Below are positions 1 through 12,654 of a stretch of DNA of 64,000 nucleotides, piece after piece. Source of the DNA: Epiperipatus broadwayi (Eukaryota > Onychophora > Udeonychophora > Euonychophora > Peripatidae); contig JAQFVV010000229.1 in assembly GCA_028023455.1 (NCBI GenBank), positions 1,300,501 through 1,364,500 on the forward strand, read 5' to 3'. The notes beneath the pieces were generated by a model. The model was not told where the DNA came from. It searched no databases and worked only from the letters and a program-made list of their open reading frames with translations. Positions within the stretch are counted from its first letter, which is position 1; each line of letters starts with the position of its first letter. The translations under genes were made by a program, and so were the position numbers.

Positions 1-69
1 GATTTAGTGTTGGTTAGTGATATTTTTTTTAAGTGTTGACTGCTTTCATGTATTTATATAGAATACTTA

Positions 70-146
70 TCTAGCCTTGAACATTATTCAGTTTTATATA
101 TATATATATATCTAGCCTTGAACATTATTCAGTTTTATATATATAT
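70..146. repeat. Two-copy 41-base direct repeat
   Basis: The unit beginning tctagccttgaacattattc and ending in a TA run occurs twice with a period of 41 bases. Confidence 0.92.
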
Positions 147-3100
147 GTTGTAACTAAAAAGTTTGATCAGGTCACAACAAACCAAATTAATGATATAACA
201 TGAAATTGTTATGATCTAATCTGGTCATGGCCAGGAGTACACCATAGCAGTATGTGAAAGTATGTTAAATTATCTAAGACAAATTATATTTATGTAATTT
301 TTATTATCCTTCACAACCTTAATCTGCGATTTTCGTTTGCATGAGACCTTATGGCCGACCATGAACAAGATGGTACAATTTTTGAAACTATTGACAATTA
401 TTTTTTCAGATATAAATAGGATTTTAATACAAATGTTAGTCTAGATATGTGCTTTGCAATAATAAATAAGCATAGAGATTTTGGGTTCCTTCCTTATTAA
501 TTTAAATTTATAATTAAATAAATAGCAGTGAGACTCTTCTTATGTTTAATGAATTGCAAATTATAGCATTAAAAGAATAAATTCTATCATCACATTATCT
601 AGTAAATTTGTGACTTTATAGAAACATTCAAATTTGTATCATATTCCAGAATTAACAAAGCAATGCTAATGTGAAGGAAGAGGTAAATGGGATTTCATTG
701 TACCCCACACATCATGAACTACCCGAGAACAAAAGCATTAAAATATTTTCCCAGAATGTTAATAAGACTTATATATACTATTAGTGACTATGCGCTCAAA
801 TGTATTAGGATTTTTCTGGTTTTTGTGAATGACAAGTAGCAACTGGCACAGTAGGTTAAATTATGAATTAAAATTTATTTACAATTTTATGATTAACAAA
901 TAGTTGATTATATAATGTTTCAGTATGATAAATAAATAAGTAAATAAATAATATAAACAGAATAAATAAAATATCATTCCATCTGTTTATTTCAATAGAT
1001 AGATACTATACCCGGTTTTATAATAGTCACAATCACAAGATTTTACTATAAATTGACTTAATTTCAGCTCTGAGAAGAGATAATGGAATTCAACATCAAA
1101 TCATGAAATATCCAATGTGTCAGTTCCAGAACCAATGAGCCTATACTGTAAACGTATAATAATAATCAATAAGTAATGGCATATTTGCGAGAGTTAGCCA
1201 TAATAAAAAATGAAGATTCAAATCTCAATTCAGCTAAAATATTATGTAAATAAACATATGATACACTAGGACAATTTAGATAAAATGCCCTGATATTCCT
1301 TATAACTGAATTTATGAGTTATACCTATAGATGAAAAAATATGATTTCAGCATAATAGTACAAAATACTTTGCCCAAACCTACATTTATGAAGTAAAATG
1401 ATATTCCTGTGGAAGCATTCATCTACACATAGGAATGATACAATACTGAATGTCTGTGGATTTCTAGACCACCATCAAGCAACAAGTATAATTACACACA
1501 ATTCTGCAGATTAACCACCAGCACAGAAATGAGTGCAAAATATAGAAAATGGCAAATAATTAGTCTGTGCATTAACCACCAGCCCAGACTAATGCCATTT
1601 AACATTATAAAGCAGTATTAATATTTACTCCAAATCAAAATGTAAAATCCTCCTTCTCAAATATTCTGGTAGCTCAGAATACCCTAGCAGTCTAGCAGAC
1701 ATGAGTTCAGGCATAATGAAAAGTGTTTCATAATAAAGAATGACTGAGATAATGACTGACTCTGCTTAAATATGAGCATAATAATAATGTAATAAATATG
1801 ACATAAGTCTAGGCACAGAACCCTGAAAAGACCTATATGAATAATTCATGTAATGTTAACACACATTATAAATTCACCAATAATTCCTAAATTCTCGCAA
1901 GTGCTGTTTCCTCAATTAATTATTCTCTTCAATCCCTTGAATTTTAATGAAGAATAGAAAAGTACATATAATGAACTTCACCTATAAGTTCATGTGAAAT
2001 AAAATCAAAAATACATTCTTATTTAAATAAGCATTAAATTAAATACACAACATTTTGGGTATAGTAAATATTCACCCATAAAATAAATATAGCAAATCCT
2101 GAACAATTAATATACATCACATAAAATAATAATTTTTAATTACAACAACAAATTTCAAAGGTGGGATTATATTCCTTTTGTTCCAATTATTGTGAGTACT
2201 CCTAAATTAATGAATTCTTAAGTGGGTTCTGTGAATAAATGAGATATCTTTTAAAAGCACAACATGTAGAGTTTAAATGAGAATGTTTCTTATAAGTTAT
2301 TAAATTCTACATCCTATATCAAGTATTGTTTCAAATTTATAATATTTAGATTAGATTAATTTGTCTATTCATAAAAAAAAACTAGGAAAAATAATCAGAA
2401 CAAATAATCTAATAATCCAACATGGCAATGGAAGTCAAAAAATAGTTTTCTTTTAGTGAGTAGTTCTACAAATGTTACCATTTTTCAGATAAACAAATTG
2501 AATAGTAGGTATGTTATTAGTAATATACATTCAAATAGGATAATCAATTCCTTATTATTCAGCCATTGACACACAAAGACATTAAAAAAGCATTTATGCA
2601 TAATATAATAATACATTTTAAAATAATGACTATAAGATTTTATAAATTAAATCAGTATAATATAGTTATCTGACTAAGCAATGAGATTAAAAAATTTTGT
2701 TTAATTTTACCAGTTTGTATGCAATAGAAAGTATTCCAAATACACTGACCTTTTTGCTATTACTTCCATTGTCAAGATTAATCGTTCTGATATATTTTAA
2801 TTGTAGATAATTGAGAAGATTATCAGCAACTTGATTACTGGTTGGCAAAACTTGAAATTGTTTTAAATTCAGCCAGTCATATTGTTGTTAAATATCAACA
2901 ATCATTTAGGTTGATTTATAGGAGAATTTTGGCCTGATTCGTTTTGTTATTAATTTTTAAAATGTTCATTACATGTTTTACTTACATGTTATGCTTACTC
3001 CAATTTTTTTTTAATGAAACGCAAAACGTGTTTATCATATTTTTATCTAATAATTTAAAATTAATTAAATAAATGGTTTTTGATTTAAATGAAAGATAAT

Positions 3101-3397
3101 TTCTAGGATTATTTTAAATAAATAAGAATTTTTTTTTTTAATCTCATTTTACTAAACTTGATATATGATGTTTATTTCTTACAAGCTGATCTAAATCAGT
3201 GAATGGAAAAGAGCAATATTAATACATAGAAAATACATGCAATAAGCAAGGCAAAATATTACATATTCTCATCATTAAGTTATTTTAAATGCCAGCATCA
3301 AATCAATATAAAATGCAAGACAATCAAGTCACTTATAAGAAGACTGATAAATTTTTAAATCAGTTACATCAAACTTTATATTTTACATAAGGTTACA

Positions 3398-3398
<1 letters not shown>

Positions 3399-3443
<45 letters not shown>
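3399..3443. repeat. (AT)n-(TG)n dinucleotide microsatellite
   Basis: About 8 AT units run into about 15 TG units. Confidence 0.97.
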
Positions 3444-3447
<4 letters not shown>

Positions 3448-4520
3448 ATATTATAATTCGACGTTTGTATTTCTTCAAATCAATATATGTAATCTTCTAA
3501 TTGAATATTTATAAATACAGTAATTAGATATATGTAAAGTATAATTTTAAAAATTTTATCCACTTAGGAGTGCTTTGACTATAGTAGTCTTTATCAACTA
3601 ACACTTTGAAAGGCTAACCTTCCCACAATTCCGTGATCTTAACGTTTGCTGCTTCACAACTTTTTTACTTAAACAAACCAATAAAAAATAAAATTAATAT
3701 CATGGAAATTCTACAACTAAGCAGTATATTTATTTATTTGTATTTATGGTGTTCTTATGACTACATATTGCTGATTTTCTTTTAGTTTATTTAAGCATTA
3801 AGATTGTGCTTATATGATTCATTTATAATACCCAATTAACTGTCGTCATTTATGGTTTAATATACATATACACGAAATAAAGAGAAACAACGTTAAATTT
3901 TCAAAGCTGCCCATGATTATAAAAAATTGAAATAATCTCAACAAGATAATTGTTTCAAGAAAACATCCATTGCAAATATTTTTATAGATTAATTATACTA
4001 TTATCAGCCAAAGCAACATTTTTTAAAGTTAAATCCCATCAATATGATCAGTTTAATGATAATGCTTTAATGAATAACATGAAACTATATGAAAAATGAA
4101 TAAAAAAATAAACGTCTTTATTTTATTAATAACATTAGAATTCAAAATATAATGTTTTTATATATATTTTACACCTTAAGAGATCAATTTTCAAAAGATT
4201 TTTTTTAAAATTCATTGGAAATATTTTCCAGATTGACATATATTTTAGTGTAACACTATTTGCAAAAGCTTTATATACATTAGCAACTTCCTCGACAATT
4301 TCCAGACGTATATTTTATTTCTCAAAGATTAATAACTGGCTTCCTTTTCTGTAGTGATCTGTATAATTTATTTTCTTTATAATCACATCTCAAGAAGATT
4401 ATTTCTTATCTTTTTATAGTCAATTAATAACTTTTCTAAATTTTTCTTTAAATATATTTTAGTTTACTATTACAAAAATGCGATTTATAGGGTTCAAACT
4501 ATTTTTTTTTCTGTTTTTAG

Positions 4521-4592
4521 GAAATATTGGAAAACGAAACAATTAAATTAGAATGGAATTTTCGTTACTCTCTGGTTAACGATATAATTCAC
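4521..4592 (+). CDS. Receptor guanylate cyclase, kinase-homology exon (first visible)
   Basis: A 72-base exon lies between a polypyrimidine-AG acceptor (ctgtttttag) and a consensus donor (gtaagt). It is phase 0 at both ends and encodes 24 residues, starting EILENETIKLEW and ending YSLVNDIIH. Receptor guanylate cyclases have this segment (LQ-D/E-ILEN...SL-DI-) just before the pseudocatalytic loop of the kinase-homology domain. The reading joins in frame to the exon at 11656, whose first residues GMRYLHS continue the same family motif. The exons before it (ligand-binding domain, transmembrane helix, N-lobe) are not in the window. Recognition is by family motif memory and frame agreement, not by a search. 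Confidence 0.88.
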
Positions 4593-7099
4593 GTAAGTAC
4601 ATTTAATAAAAATTTTGACTAACTTACTAAGAATTTTGTATTGTTAGCATTTATAATATAAAACAATAATAATTCAATTACTACACATTTGTTAATCTTA
4701 TGGTTGGATATAACTTTATTTTTCTATATGTACAAAGCATTATTTGTAAATAATATATATATTTTTAGTTTTTTATTACAAATACAGGCTTAAAACTGCA
4801 CATCTTAGTTTAAATTCAAAATACATTAATTGTTCTTTCTTGTACTTATTAAAAATATAGTTCAGTAATTTGGAACTTTACTTAAAAGCAAAGATTTTCC
4901 AAATTGGAGGTTTTAAATTCTAATTACAATTTTAAAATAAAGCATTAACTATTATAAAAACCATATGTTGTAGTTATATAATATCATCTTATTTTTTAAA
5001 TAGCATAGGTTCAAATTCAGATCAGTTTAAATCTAGTTTTTTAATGCTTCAATGAGTGTTTGATTTGTTCAAGTAACCTTGGAAAAATAAAACAACCATC
5101 AAATATTGTTTTGTAAATGCACATCTAGTTATCATTAATTATAGGATTAAATAGTGATGAGAAAACCACATAAACCTTCATCCCTTCATTATTGTAAATC
5201 CTGGTAATGATGCCTTTTTTCACTAATTCTTTGATTTGTAGTGGCTATTTTAAAACTATATTAGCTTTAGTTTATTGGGTAATGTTTAGAGCTTTTTAAA
5301 CAGAATTTAAACAATGGATCGACCAAACACCAATCTTCTATTATAGTTTCTATATTTTAGTCACTTGTTGCTATATAACTTAGCAATTGTATACAAAGGC
5401 TTTTTAAATAACTTAAACATTAATACACTAATACTATTACATTTACACATATTAAAAGAGAAAAAAAACCTTTATGATGTAACTTTGGATTTTTATAAGT
5501 CTTTTACTACATTTCATTGGATCCATCTATTATCAAATTATGTTTATCTTTAATTTATTCAACTTCTTCATTTTAGCAAGATATATAATCTTGTACTTCA
5601 ATTTCACTTGAAAAATTTCTGACTAAAACAATAAAAATGTAAGTTGTTTATTTGAATAAGATTCTTGTTTAGAGTCAAGTATTTGATACTTGATTCGTTA
5701 ATCTGAAATGTGATTTGATAATGGTCAAAATTAAAAGTTCAATCTTTAAACTAGATAATACCATAGCTATGGCCATGATCTATACCTTCAAGATAATAAT
5801 ACCTAAAAATATCATTTATAATGAGGTTTTAAAAAGTATAATGTAAAGTATCTTATCAGTTAAAGATATCATGGCCTCTATATTAACCAGGTAATTGCTT
5901 AGCCAATGAATAAAGTCTTCTTCATCACTGTTTTGTTGGAAGACTGTTGAAAATTTCTTTAGTCTGCAGTTATCTTTTTAAATGATGTTTATAGGCTATA
6001 ACTAGTAAATATGAATTTATGTGCCAATTTTCCTGAGGAAGACAAATATTTACACAAAAGAATTATTACAACTTTTTCTTTTATTTTTAAATTCTATTTT
6101 TTATTAACAAAAAATGAATTTGCATCAGATGATTTAGATTATTTCACTAATGTCGTCTGTGTCGATATAATGACTTGTATTCACACACGCACACACAATG
6201 AATTGTACTTTGTTTTTTTCCGAAAAAAATTCATATTTATGAGAGCAGAAGTATGATTTTTAACTTGTTCTGAAATAATTGTAATTTTCAAATAACTGAG
6301 GGATATTTTCCTTTTCCATATAATGTTTAAGATAATCAAATTAACCTGAACATATATTGGAAATCTTTAATGGGAATAAAGATATAAAGTATGAACATAC
6401 AATTTCTTTCACATTTTCATAAAATGTATATTTTGTGTAGAGAGTTCTCCATACTTCAAAAGTATAGATTAAATTAAAAAAGAGACATTTTATGATAGAG
6501 ACTCTAGATGGCTTTAATATTAGTATTGTTATGACTGTTTATCTTAAATTCACCTATCAGATATTTGCATGTAGTCATATATTTAACAAAAATGAGTATT
6601 AGAGAAGGCAGATATATCAGTTTTGTTAGAGATTAATACTGGAAACTTCAAAATGGTAAGGTACATTTTCCCCCTTAAGGCACAAGGCTTAACCATAATA
6701 AATCCAATAAAGAAAAGATGTGAATTGGAACACTAGGCATAGTTTTATGCTATTGATTAAGTTTAAGTGACATAACTTTTACTCACACTGTAAAGACTTG
6801 CATCATCAATCAATAAGAATAATATTGCAGATTGTATCTTTAATAATTTTATGCCAATAGAAATGCATAAAACTTATTTTACTTTAAAATATATCAAGCA
6901 TATTTTTTAAATTCCAACCCTTGATCCTAATATCCATAAAAATCTTGGAAAATGAAAATAAAAAGTATTTTTTGTTATAACTAATTGCCAGAAATGCATT
7001 AAATCTACATTTGCCCACTATTTCTATTAAAATGCAAATATTTTCACTGCTTTAAAAAATGAAGAAGCATAACCATAATACCACTTTTGTGAAGCCAAA
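4593..7099. other. Intron, no feature seen
   Basis: AT-rich intronic DNA. The open frames at 5365-5553 and 6011-6256 have low-complexity composition, no recognisable motif and no codon pattern resembling the cyclase exons. Confidence 0.6.
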
Positions 7100-7199
7100 T
7101 GATGTTTTGATTTATATATATATAAATTATATCTTTTTGGGCTGTACCATGTATTATTTTCCATTAAACACCGATATTTTGACCGGACTAGCATTCTCC

Positions 7200-7676
7200 A
7201 TTATCAAGGTCAACTTTTGAAAGAAAAATCATTAGATCTCAAATAATAACGTGACTGTGAAAAATCGTTAGATCTCAAATAATAACGTGACTGTATACGA
7301 GATGAGAAATGAGAGTCAACTCGAAGTAGTTCAGCATTCATAATATGAGGTTTATCAAAATGTTTATTTCCCTCAGTATTTTTACCTATTAATTTTAAGT
7401 TAATATTGGATAAAATGAGAGGTTTCCACATAGCTGGAATACATTGTGCTTCATCAGCCCTATTTAAACCAGTAGGTCTCTTTAATATTTTAATTGACTC
7501 TCTCATGGTTCTTTAATCATATCTTTCCAAATTAGCAAGTATTTTTGTATTGTCAAAATCAAGTTTGTAACCAATTTCTAAAAAATGGGAAGTAAAAACT
7601 GATGTCTTAATTTTTTGATTAAAAGCATTTCTATATTCCTTAATTCTGACATTTAATCGTCTATTAGACTGCCCCA
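7200..7676 (-). pseudogene. GIY-YIG endonuclease remnant of Penelope-like element, left arm
   Basis: Minus-strand reading begins YVGQSNRRLNVRIKE at the centre of the palindrome and runs through SVFTSHFLEIG, DFDNTKILANLERYD, a stop, then MRESIKIL, GLNRADEAQ and IPAMWKPLI. The GQ-RRL-R-EH-like start, the H-x-E-x-G segment and the later P-W-P pattern are what is known of the PLE GIY-YIG endonuclease. The GIY-YIG tyrosine motifs upstream and the reverse transcriptase are missing, so it cannot be functional. Confidence 0.82.
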
Positions 7677-7681
7677 CATAG

Positions 7682-8050
7682 ACGAATTAATGTCAGAATT
7701 AAGGAACATAAGAATGCTTTTAATCAGAAAATTAAGACATCAGTTTTTACTTCCCATTTTTTAGAAATTGGTCACAAACCTGATTTTGACAATACAAAAA
7801 TACTTGTTAATTTGGAAAGATATGATTTAAGAACCATGAGAGAGTCAATTGACATATTAAAGATACCTAGTATTCCAGCTATGTGGAAACCTCTCATTTT
7901 ATCTAATCTTAACTTAAAATTAATAGGTAAAAAACTGAGGGAAATAAACATTTTGATAAGCCTCATATTGTGAATGCTGAACTACTTCAAGTTGAATCTC
8001 ATTTCTCATCTGCACACAGTCACGTTATTATTTGAAATCGATTTTTTTTT
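7682..8050 (+). pseudogene. GIY-YIG endonuclease remnant of Penelope-like element, right arm
   Basis: Plus-strand reading INVRIKEHKNAF, SVFTSHFLEIGHKPDFDN, RTMRESIDILK and IPAMWKPLILSN parallels the left arm. A deletion removes the residues between ILK and IPAMW. A frame change near 7930 and a stop near 7972 end the coding remnant. It starts at almost the same codon as the left arm. Confidence 0.82.
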
Positions 8051-8059
8051 TTTGAAAAG

Positions 8060-8110
8060 TTAACCTTGATCATGGCGGGTGCTAGTCCGTTGGAATATCG
8101 GTGTTTAATG
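8060..8110 (+). ncRNA. Degenerate hammerhead-ribozyme-like terminus of the Penelope right arm
   Basis: TTGATCA (8066-8072; canonical core CTGATGA) precedes a hairpin pairing 8073-8079 with 8086-8092 (three G-C pairs, the rest G-U) around a TGCTAG loop. GAA at 8093-8095 and TATC up to 8099 follow, with GGTG able to form part of stem I with the upstream ACC. This order matches a minimal type I hammerhead, which Penelope-like elements are known to carry. The core has two substitutions, so activity is unlikely. The left arm has the same order (complement of about 7162-7212) but a worse hairpin. Confidence 0.35.
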
Positions 8111-8168
8111 GAAAATAATACAAGGTACAGCCCAAAGAGTTATAATTTATCTACATCATACAACCATG

Positions 8169-10218
8169 AAAACATTAAATATATATATATGCTTTAATGG
8201 TTAGAAATAAATTTTATTTATCTCTAATGAAATAAACAAAATGTGAAGTAAAAAAAAATAATTCTCATTTTTCTCATAAGCAATGTGCAGGGTTTTCCAC
8301 AAGCATTATTCTGTTGGTAAGAAAGGTTTTATTGGTAATATGTTATATGGTAGTACACAGTTAAACTTTACAAAAAGCACAAAAATTCCTTTACAAAATA
8401 AGTCAGATGCTCTTTTGAAGACTATTTGTGCAGGAAAATTATTTTTATGACTAACTTTGCTAATAACATAATCAATAGCAACATTATTTCAAAAAATACC
8501 TTTTTATTTTTAATAGAATGATAATAATCAAAATATTGACAAGTACGATTTGATTTCATGAAGTTTCCTTAGAATAATGCAAGTGATTATTAAAACCTGT
8601 TTTCATGTGTGGCGGATCTTAGTCATTGATAATTATAAGTTCCACTTAACGTTTTAAGGCATTATATATTTTATATAAGGCACAAAAAAAAAAATTAATA
8701 ATAAAAACTTTTAATAATTTTTAATAAAGACAACAAATCAAAAGAAGGCTTAACTTAACGAAGTCAATAAGCATTAATTTATTAATGGAAGCAATAATAG
8801 AGTAATAAATGGCAATGTAGTAATAGAGACTTTTATAAGTCTGTACATGGCTATGTGCGAGTATGTTAAAATGCATGCACATATAAAGCTAAATATATAT
8901 ATATAACTTATATAAATTATAGTAAAAATAAAGTAAGATAAGGTTTAGTTAATCAGTTAGTAAAAGAGTTCTAATTTACAAAAAGACTAACTAATTATAA
9001 TTAGATTAAAACAAGATACGTAAGAATTATCTTTGGCACTTAGATCCAAACTGATACTGAACCGTTAAAAATGACGAAATTACAGTAGATCATCACATTT
9101 GATTTAACATGTAAAAATATAAAACAGATTGAGTGGAAAAGAAAAGTCACAGGAATAAAATATAAATTAACATGTTATTAATAAAAAATGACTATGTAAA
9201 TAAGTTTCAACAAATTCTTAAGTGCTTTGCATAAAAGAGTCAATACACCTTTATCGATCTTAGTTAAAAGTGAAACAGATAAGAGTAAAGAAATTGCAGA
9301 AAAAATTGGATAAGAATTTTTTTGGAAAGTATAAAATAAAGCATGTAGAGAGTAGAAAGAAGTTATTATGATGTAATGGAGTGAAGCAGTAAAGATGAGA
9401 TAAATTATTAAAAACAAAAAAACACTTTAGAATTAATCCAGAATTGAGTTATATTAGATAAAAAGTAGATTGAAAAAGTTAACCATACAAAAAGGGGGTT
9501 GTTAAAATTTTGGAGATATATTAGAAAAAAAAATAAAATATTAATATATATTATTAAATTCTGAAAGAAGAAAATGTAAGAATAGTGAAGAATTAAAATA
9601 CTATTTAATGAATTTATAGTAAAATCTTAGGTGTTTAAATATTAAAAAATAAAATACTGCACAATTAATTCAAGAGAAGATGGATTAACTGACGATTCAA
9701 AATTAAACAGATCAAAAATTAGATATGAAAAAGCTATAAAAATTGTTTGTTTGATAGCCTAAATATTGCCGTTGTGATGAATATGCAAGAATAGATTTAA
9801 GAAAAAGTTTGGTTACGGTTATGTCTAGACTATTCATACACAATATATTATAACCTCATTTAAAAATGTGAATATTTAATTCAATAATATTAAATATTAA
9901 TAACTAGATATATAAATTTGCCACAGATATATAAATTATAATACAACATCAAACACAGAATAAATGACAAATTCTAATAATATTTTAAGTGCAGGTTGAG
10001 ATAAGATTACTGGTAAATACTCCCATAATGCCAATGGTATAACATATTTTACAAATAATGTAAAGGATATGAATCCATTATTAGAAAAATATGCAAAAAG
10101 AGAAAAAAAAGCATAATAATTAAGTTCAGTAATATGTCTTACATAAGTAATGTGAAGATTAAGGCTGATGATAAAAAATGAAGAACATGTTTTGCAGAAA
10201 AGTATAGATATTTTGATA
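8169..10218. other. Intron, no feature seen
   Basis: Very AT-rich intronic sequence with short TA runs (for example near 8890). Nothing else recognised. Confidence 0.55.
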
Positions 10219-10219
10219 A

Positions 10220-10285
<66 letters not shown>

Positions 10286-10587
10286 AAGAAGAAGAAGAAG
10301 AAGAAGAAGAAGAAGAAGAAGAAGAAGAAGAAGAAGAAGAAGAAGAAGAAGAAGAAGAAGAAGAGAAGAAGAAGAAGAGAGAGAAGAGAAAAGAAGAAGA
10401 AGAAGAAAAGAAGAAGAAGAAGAAGAAGAAGAAGAAGAAGAAGAAGAAGAAGAAGAAGAAGAAGAAGAAGAAGAAGAAGAAGAAGAAGAAGAAGAAGAAG
10501 AAGAAGAAGAAGAAGAAGAAGAAGAAGAAGAAGAAGAAGAAGAAGAAGAAGAAGAAGGAGGAGGAGAAGAAGGAGAAGAAGAAGAAA
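10219..10587. repeat. Compound (AAT)n-(GAA)n microsatellite
   Basis: AAT units (to about 10256) pass directly into roughly 330 bases of nearly pure AAG/GAA with short interruptions around 10364-10405 and a GGAGGAG end. One strand is almost pure purine. It lies in the intron between the first two visible cyclase exons. Apparent poly-Ser, poly-Phe and poly-Leu frames on the other strand come only from the repeat. Confidence 0.98.
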
Positions 10588-11655
10588 AAAAACATACCAT
10601 AAATACATGTAAATAGAATTTTTTTACAAAAGTGATGTTGCTCAACTTTATATAAATAGGTTAATGATTAAAATATATATTCTCATTCAATGAAGAAATG
10701 TGGATAGTTAATTGAGTTATTTTAGGGAAATGGAGTAAACATCTTTTTAGATTAGAAAAATTTGAACAAATTAAAATGTTTGGAAGATTACAATATATGA
10801 ACAAAATTGAACATTATAGAGTGCGGACTAAAACCATTTTACTTTCTACAACATTAATAAATAAAGAATATATTCTATCTATTTATGTAACAAATAGGAT
10901 ATCCATGTAGAGAACATTTTCCAGCTCATAATTATAAGAGAGTGAAAAAAGGTGGGTAGATAGTTGAAGAAAAAAATGTAGAATTATAAAAAGTAAATAT
11001 GAATAGTAAGAATTATAAAATGTATATTATATATATATATATATTAACATTAAGAGAGGACTATAAGTTTTAAAACAAAAAAGCTTTGGATATCACATGA
11101 TCTGAATGTAAATGTGATAATAATTTAGACTGCAGATGTAATTTATATTATTATTGCAAAAAGAATGTTGGAATGTTTGGGGGATTTTTTTAAATACAGT
11201 GTGTTGGAAAAAAACTATAAGTTAAATGAAACATTTATAGAATAACTACTTTTCTGGCAAACAAAAAAAAAAAACGTAGAATTGTTTTAATTTGTCTTCT
11301 TTTTTTTTGGAGTGGAGAGCTTTTATAATGAGAAAACGGAATATAATAAAAAGATATGAACTAATAAAATAGCTGATTTTGGAATGGGATAGAAAAAAAG
11401 AGATATTTTTTATGTTGACAGAATAACTTCATAATTGTAGATTGGAAACAATAATAGATTATAAATAAGTACACAGATTTACAATAATTGTAAAAAAATA
11501 TCAGAGAGATTGCTTAAATTGTAAACCGAGTTTCCATAATCTTTAAGCTCATACTCTTCCTATTTCTTCCAAGGAGATACCGTTTTAAACAAATATTAGG
11601 TGATTGTTTACAGTAATGTTATAATTGGTGTTATAATTATTTTTGTTTTTTGTAG
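10588..11655. other. Intron, short TA repeats only
   Basis: AT-rich intronic sequence up to the acceptor of the exon at 11656. A (TA)n run lies near 11028-11044. Confidence 0.6.
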
Positions 11656-11809
11656 GGTATGCGTTACCTTCACAGCACAGCGGTTAAATCTCACGGGCGA
11701 TTATCCAGTACTAACTGTGTAGTTGATACTCGTTTCATTTTGAAAATTACTGATTTTGGTCTTCCATCCGTTTATTTTGAAGAATACAATTCGGATGAGT
11801 TTTACAATA
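11656..11809 (+). CDS. Receptor guanylate cyclase, pseudokinase catalytic-loop and DFG exon
   Basis: A 154-base exon follows tgtag and ends before gtaagt; it enters in phase 0 and leaves in phase 1. Its 51 codons begin GMRYLHS and carry [13 protein letters not shown], the receptor-cyclase replacement of the kinase HRD loop, then [10 protein letters not shown], the metal-binding-loop equivalent. Lack of the HRD aspartate marks this as the regulatory pseudokinase of a membrane guanylate cyclase, which lies in the cytosol and couples ligand binding to cGMP synthesis. Most family members read HGNLKSSNC here, so the arginine and the serine-threonine pair are substitutions. An ATG inside the exon (11659) is an internal methionine and not a start. 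The following intron is about 32 kb and holds a nested gene. Confidence 0.95.
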
Positions 11810-12654
11810 GTAAGTATTATTGCTCGTCATCCCTACTTTATGTATATTGAAAATGTCACCTCTTTTTAAATTAGGAGAATATTTAAATATTTAATTTCTA
11901 CCTTAATTTGTAAAAATATGCATACCTAATAAAGAGTATTTTATATATCCTAATAAGTTATTTCCCTAGCTATATCTGCTTTCAAATGAAAACTTACGAT
12001 CCATTTATATACAAACAAATGTAATGTATATGTAGTCAAACAAAACTAGATTTAACATTATAAAATTATGTATATAAAATTAACTGGATTATCGCCAGAT
12101 TATGAAATATTTTAGCATTGACAGAGGTTAACCGCAATCCAGCTTTTAAATCATTTTATCAAAAGTGAATATACTATTTTTACATTTATAAATAAATATA
12201 AATTATAGCTAGAATAAATCTGCGCATGGACTCATATAGCAGAGTTTTACCAAATGAGGACTGTGGTTTTTTGATGGGCTGTGAATCTTGTCTAGAGAAG
12301 CCATACAAATATGTTCAAATTTTTAAATTAAAAGTAGATAATTCGATTTATTTTTATATACAGATGTATTTTTAAATTTTCATGTAAAAATTTACACATT
12401 AAGTTCTGACTGAATAATCACTCTGTTTATTTTACAATTCATATTCGTGGGAACTATAAACATTAGGGAATATCCTTATTTAATCACAAATTACTAATTT
12501 AGATTTTGTAATGCGTTTGATAATTCATTAAAAATGTACTCCTGAATTGGGCTAATAAAAACACAATACATTTGTAAAGCTCAGTTAAAAACAGTGAAGA
12601 ACATCTATTTTGCAAGAATTAGTAAAACCATAGTCATTCATTAGTCCAGAGACT
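11810..12654. other. Intron, no feature seen
   Basis: Start of the 32-kb cyclase intron; AT-rich with no recognised element. Confidence 0.6.

Larger units (their letters stand above)
1..4520. other. Intronic AT-rich DNA upstream of first visible cyclase exon
   Basis: No coding exon recognised. Apart from the two short repeats listed, there is a hairpin at about 1551-1605 (aatggc and attagtctg arms) next to a repeated ttaaccaccagc string (about 1513 and 1574), perhaps a small foldback remnant. Confidence 0.6.
7100..8168. mobile_element. Head-to-head inverted pair of Penelope-like element 3' ends
   Basis: Two arms of roughly 0.5 kb are inverted copies of each other, meeting at about 7668-7682. 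The left arm is coding on the minus strand and the right arm on the plus strand. Both encode the C-terminal GIY-YIG endonuclease region of a Penelope-like retroelement (left: YVGQSNRRLNVRIKEYRNAF and MRESIKILKRPTGLNR). The arms end in matching termini (ccattaaacaccgatatt / its complement) followed by TA-rich flanks. Both copies are truncated at nearly the same point of the coding region. The right arm lacks about 11-13 codons (the TGLNRADEA part), and the left arm has a tandem duplication of about 39 bases at 7221-7300. Confidence 0.85.

Noticed and set aside
5365-6256. Small open frames at 5365-5553 and 6011-6256 as genes
   Set aside because: Low-complexity AT-rich codons with no motif, expected by chance in intronic DNA.
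9936-10645. Long open frames coding for poly-Ser, poly-Phe and poly-Leu proteins
   Set aside because: They are translations of the GAA/TTC microsatellite with chance flanks and have no other protein features.
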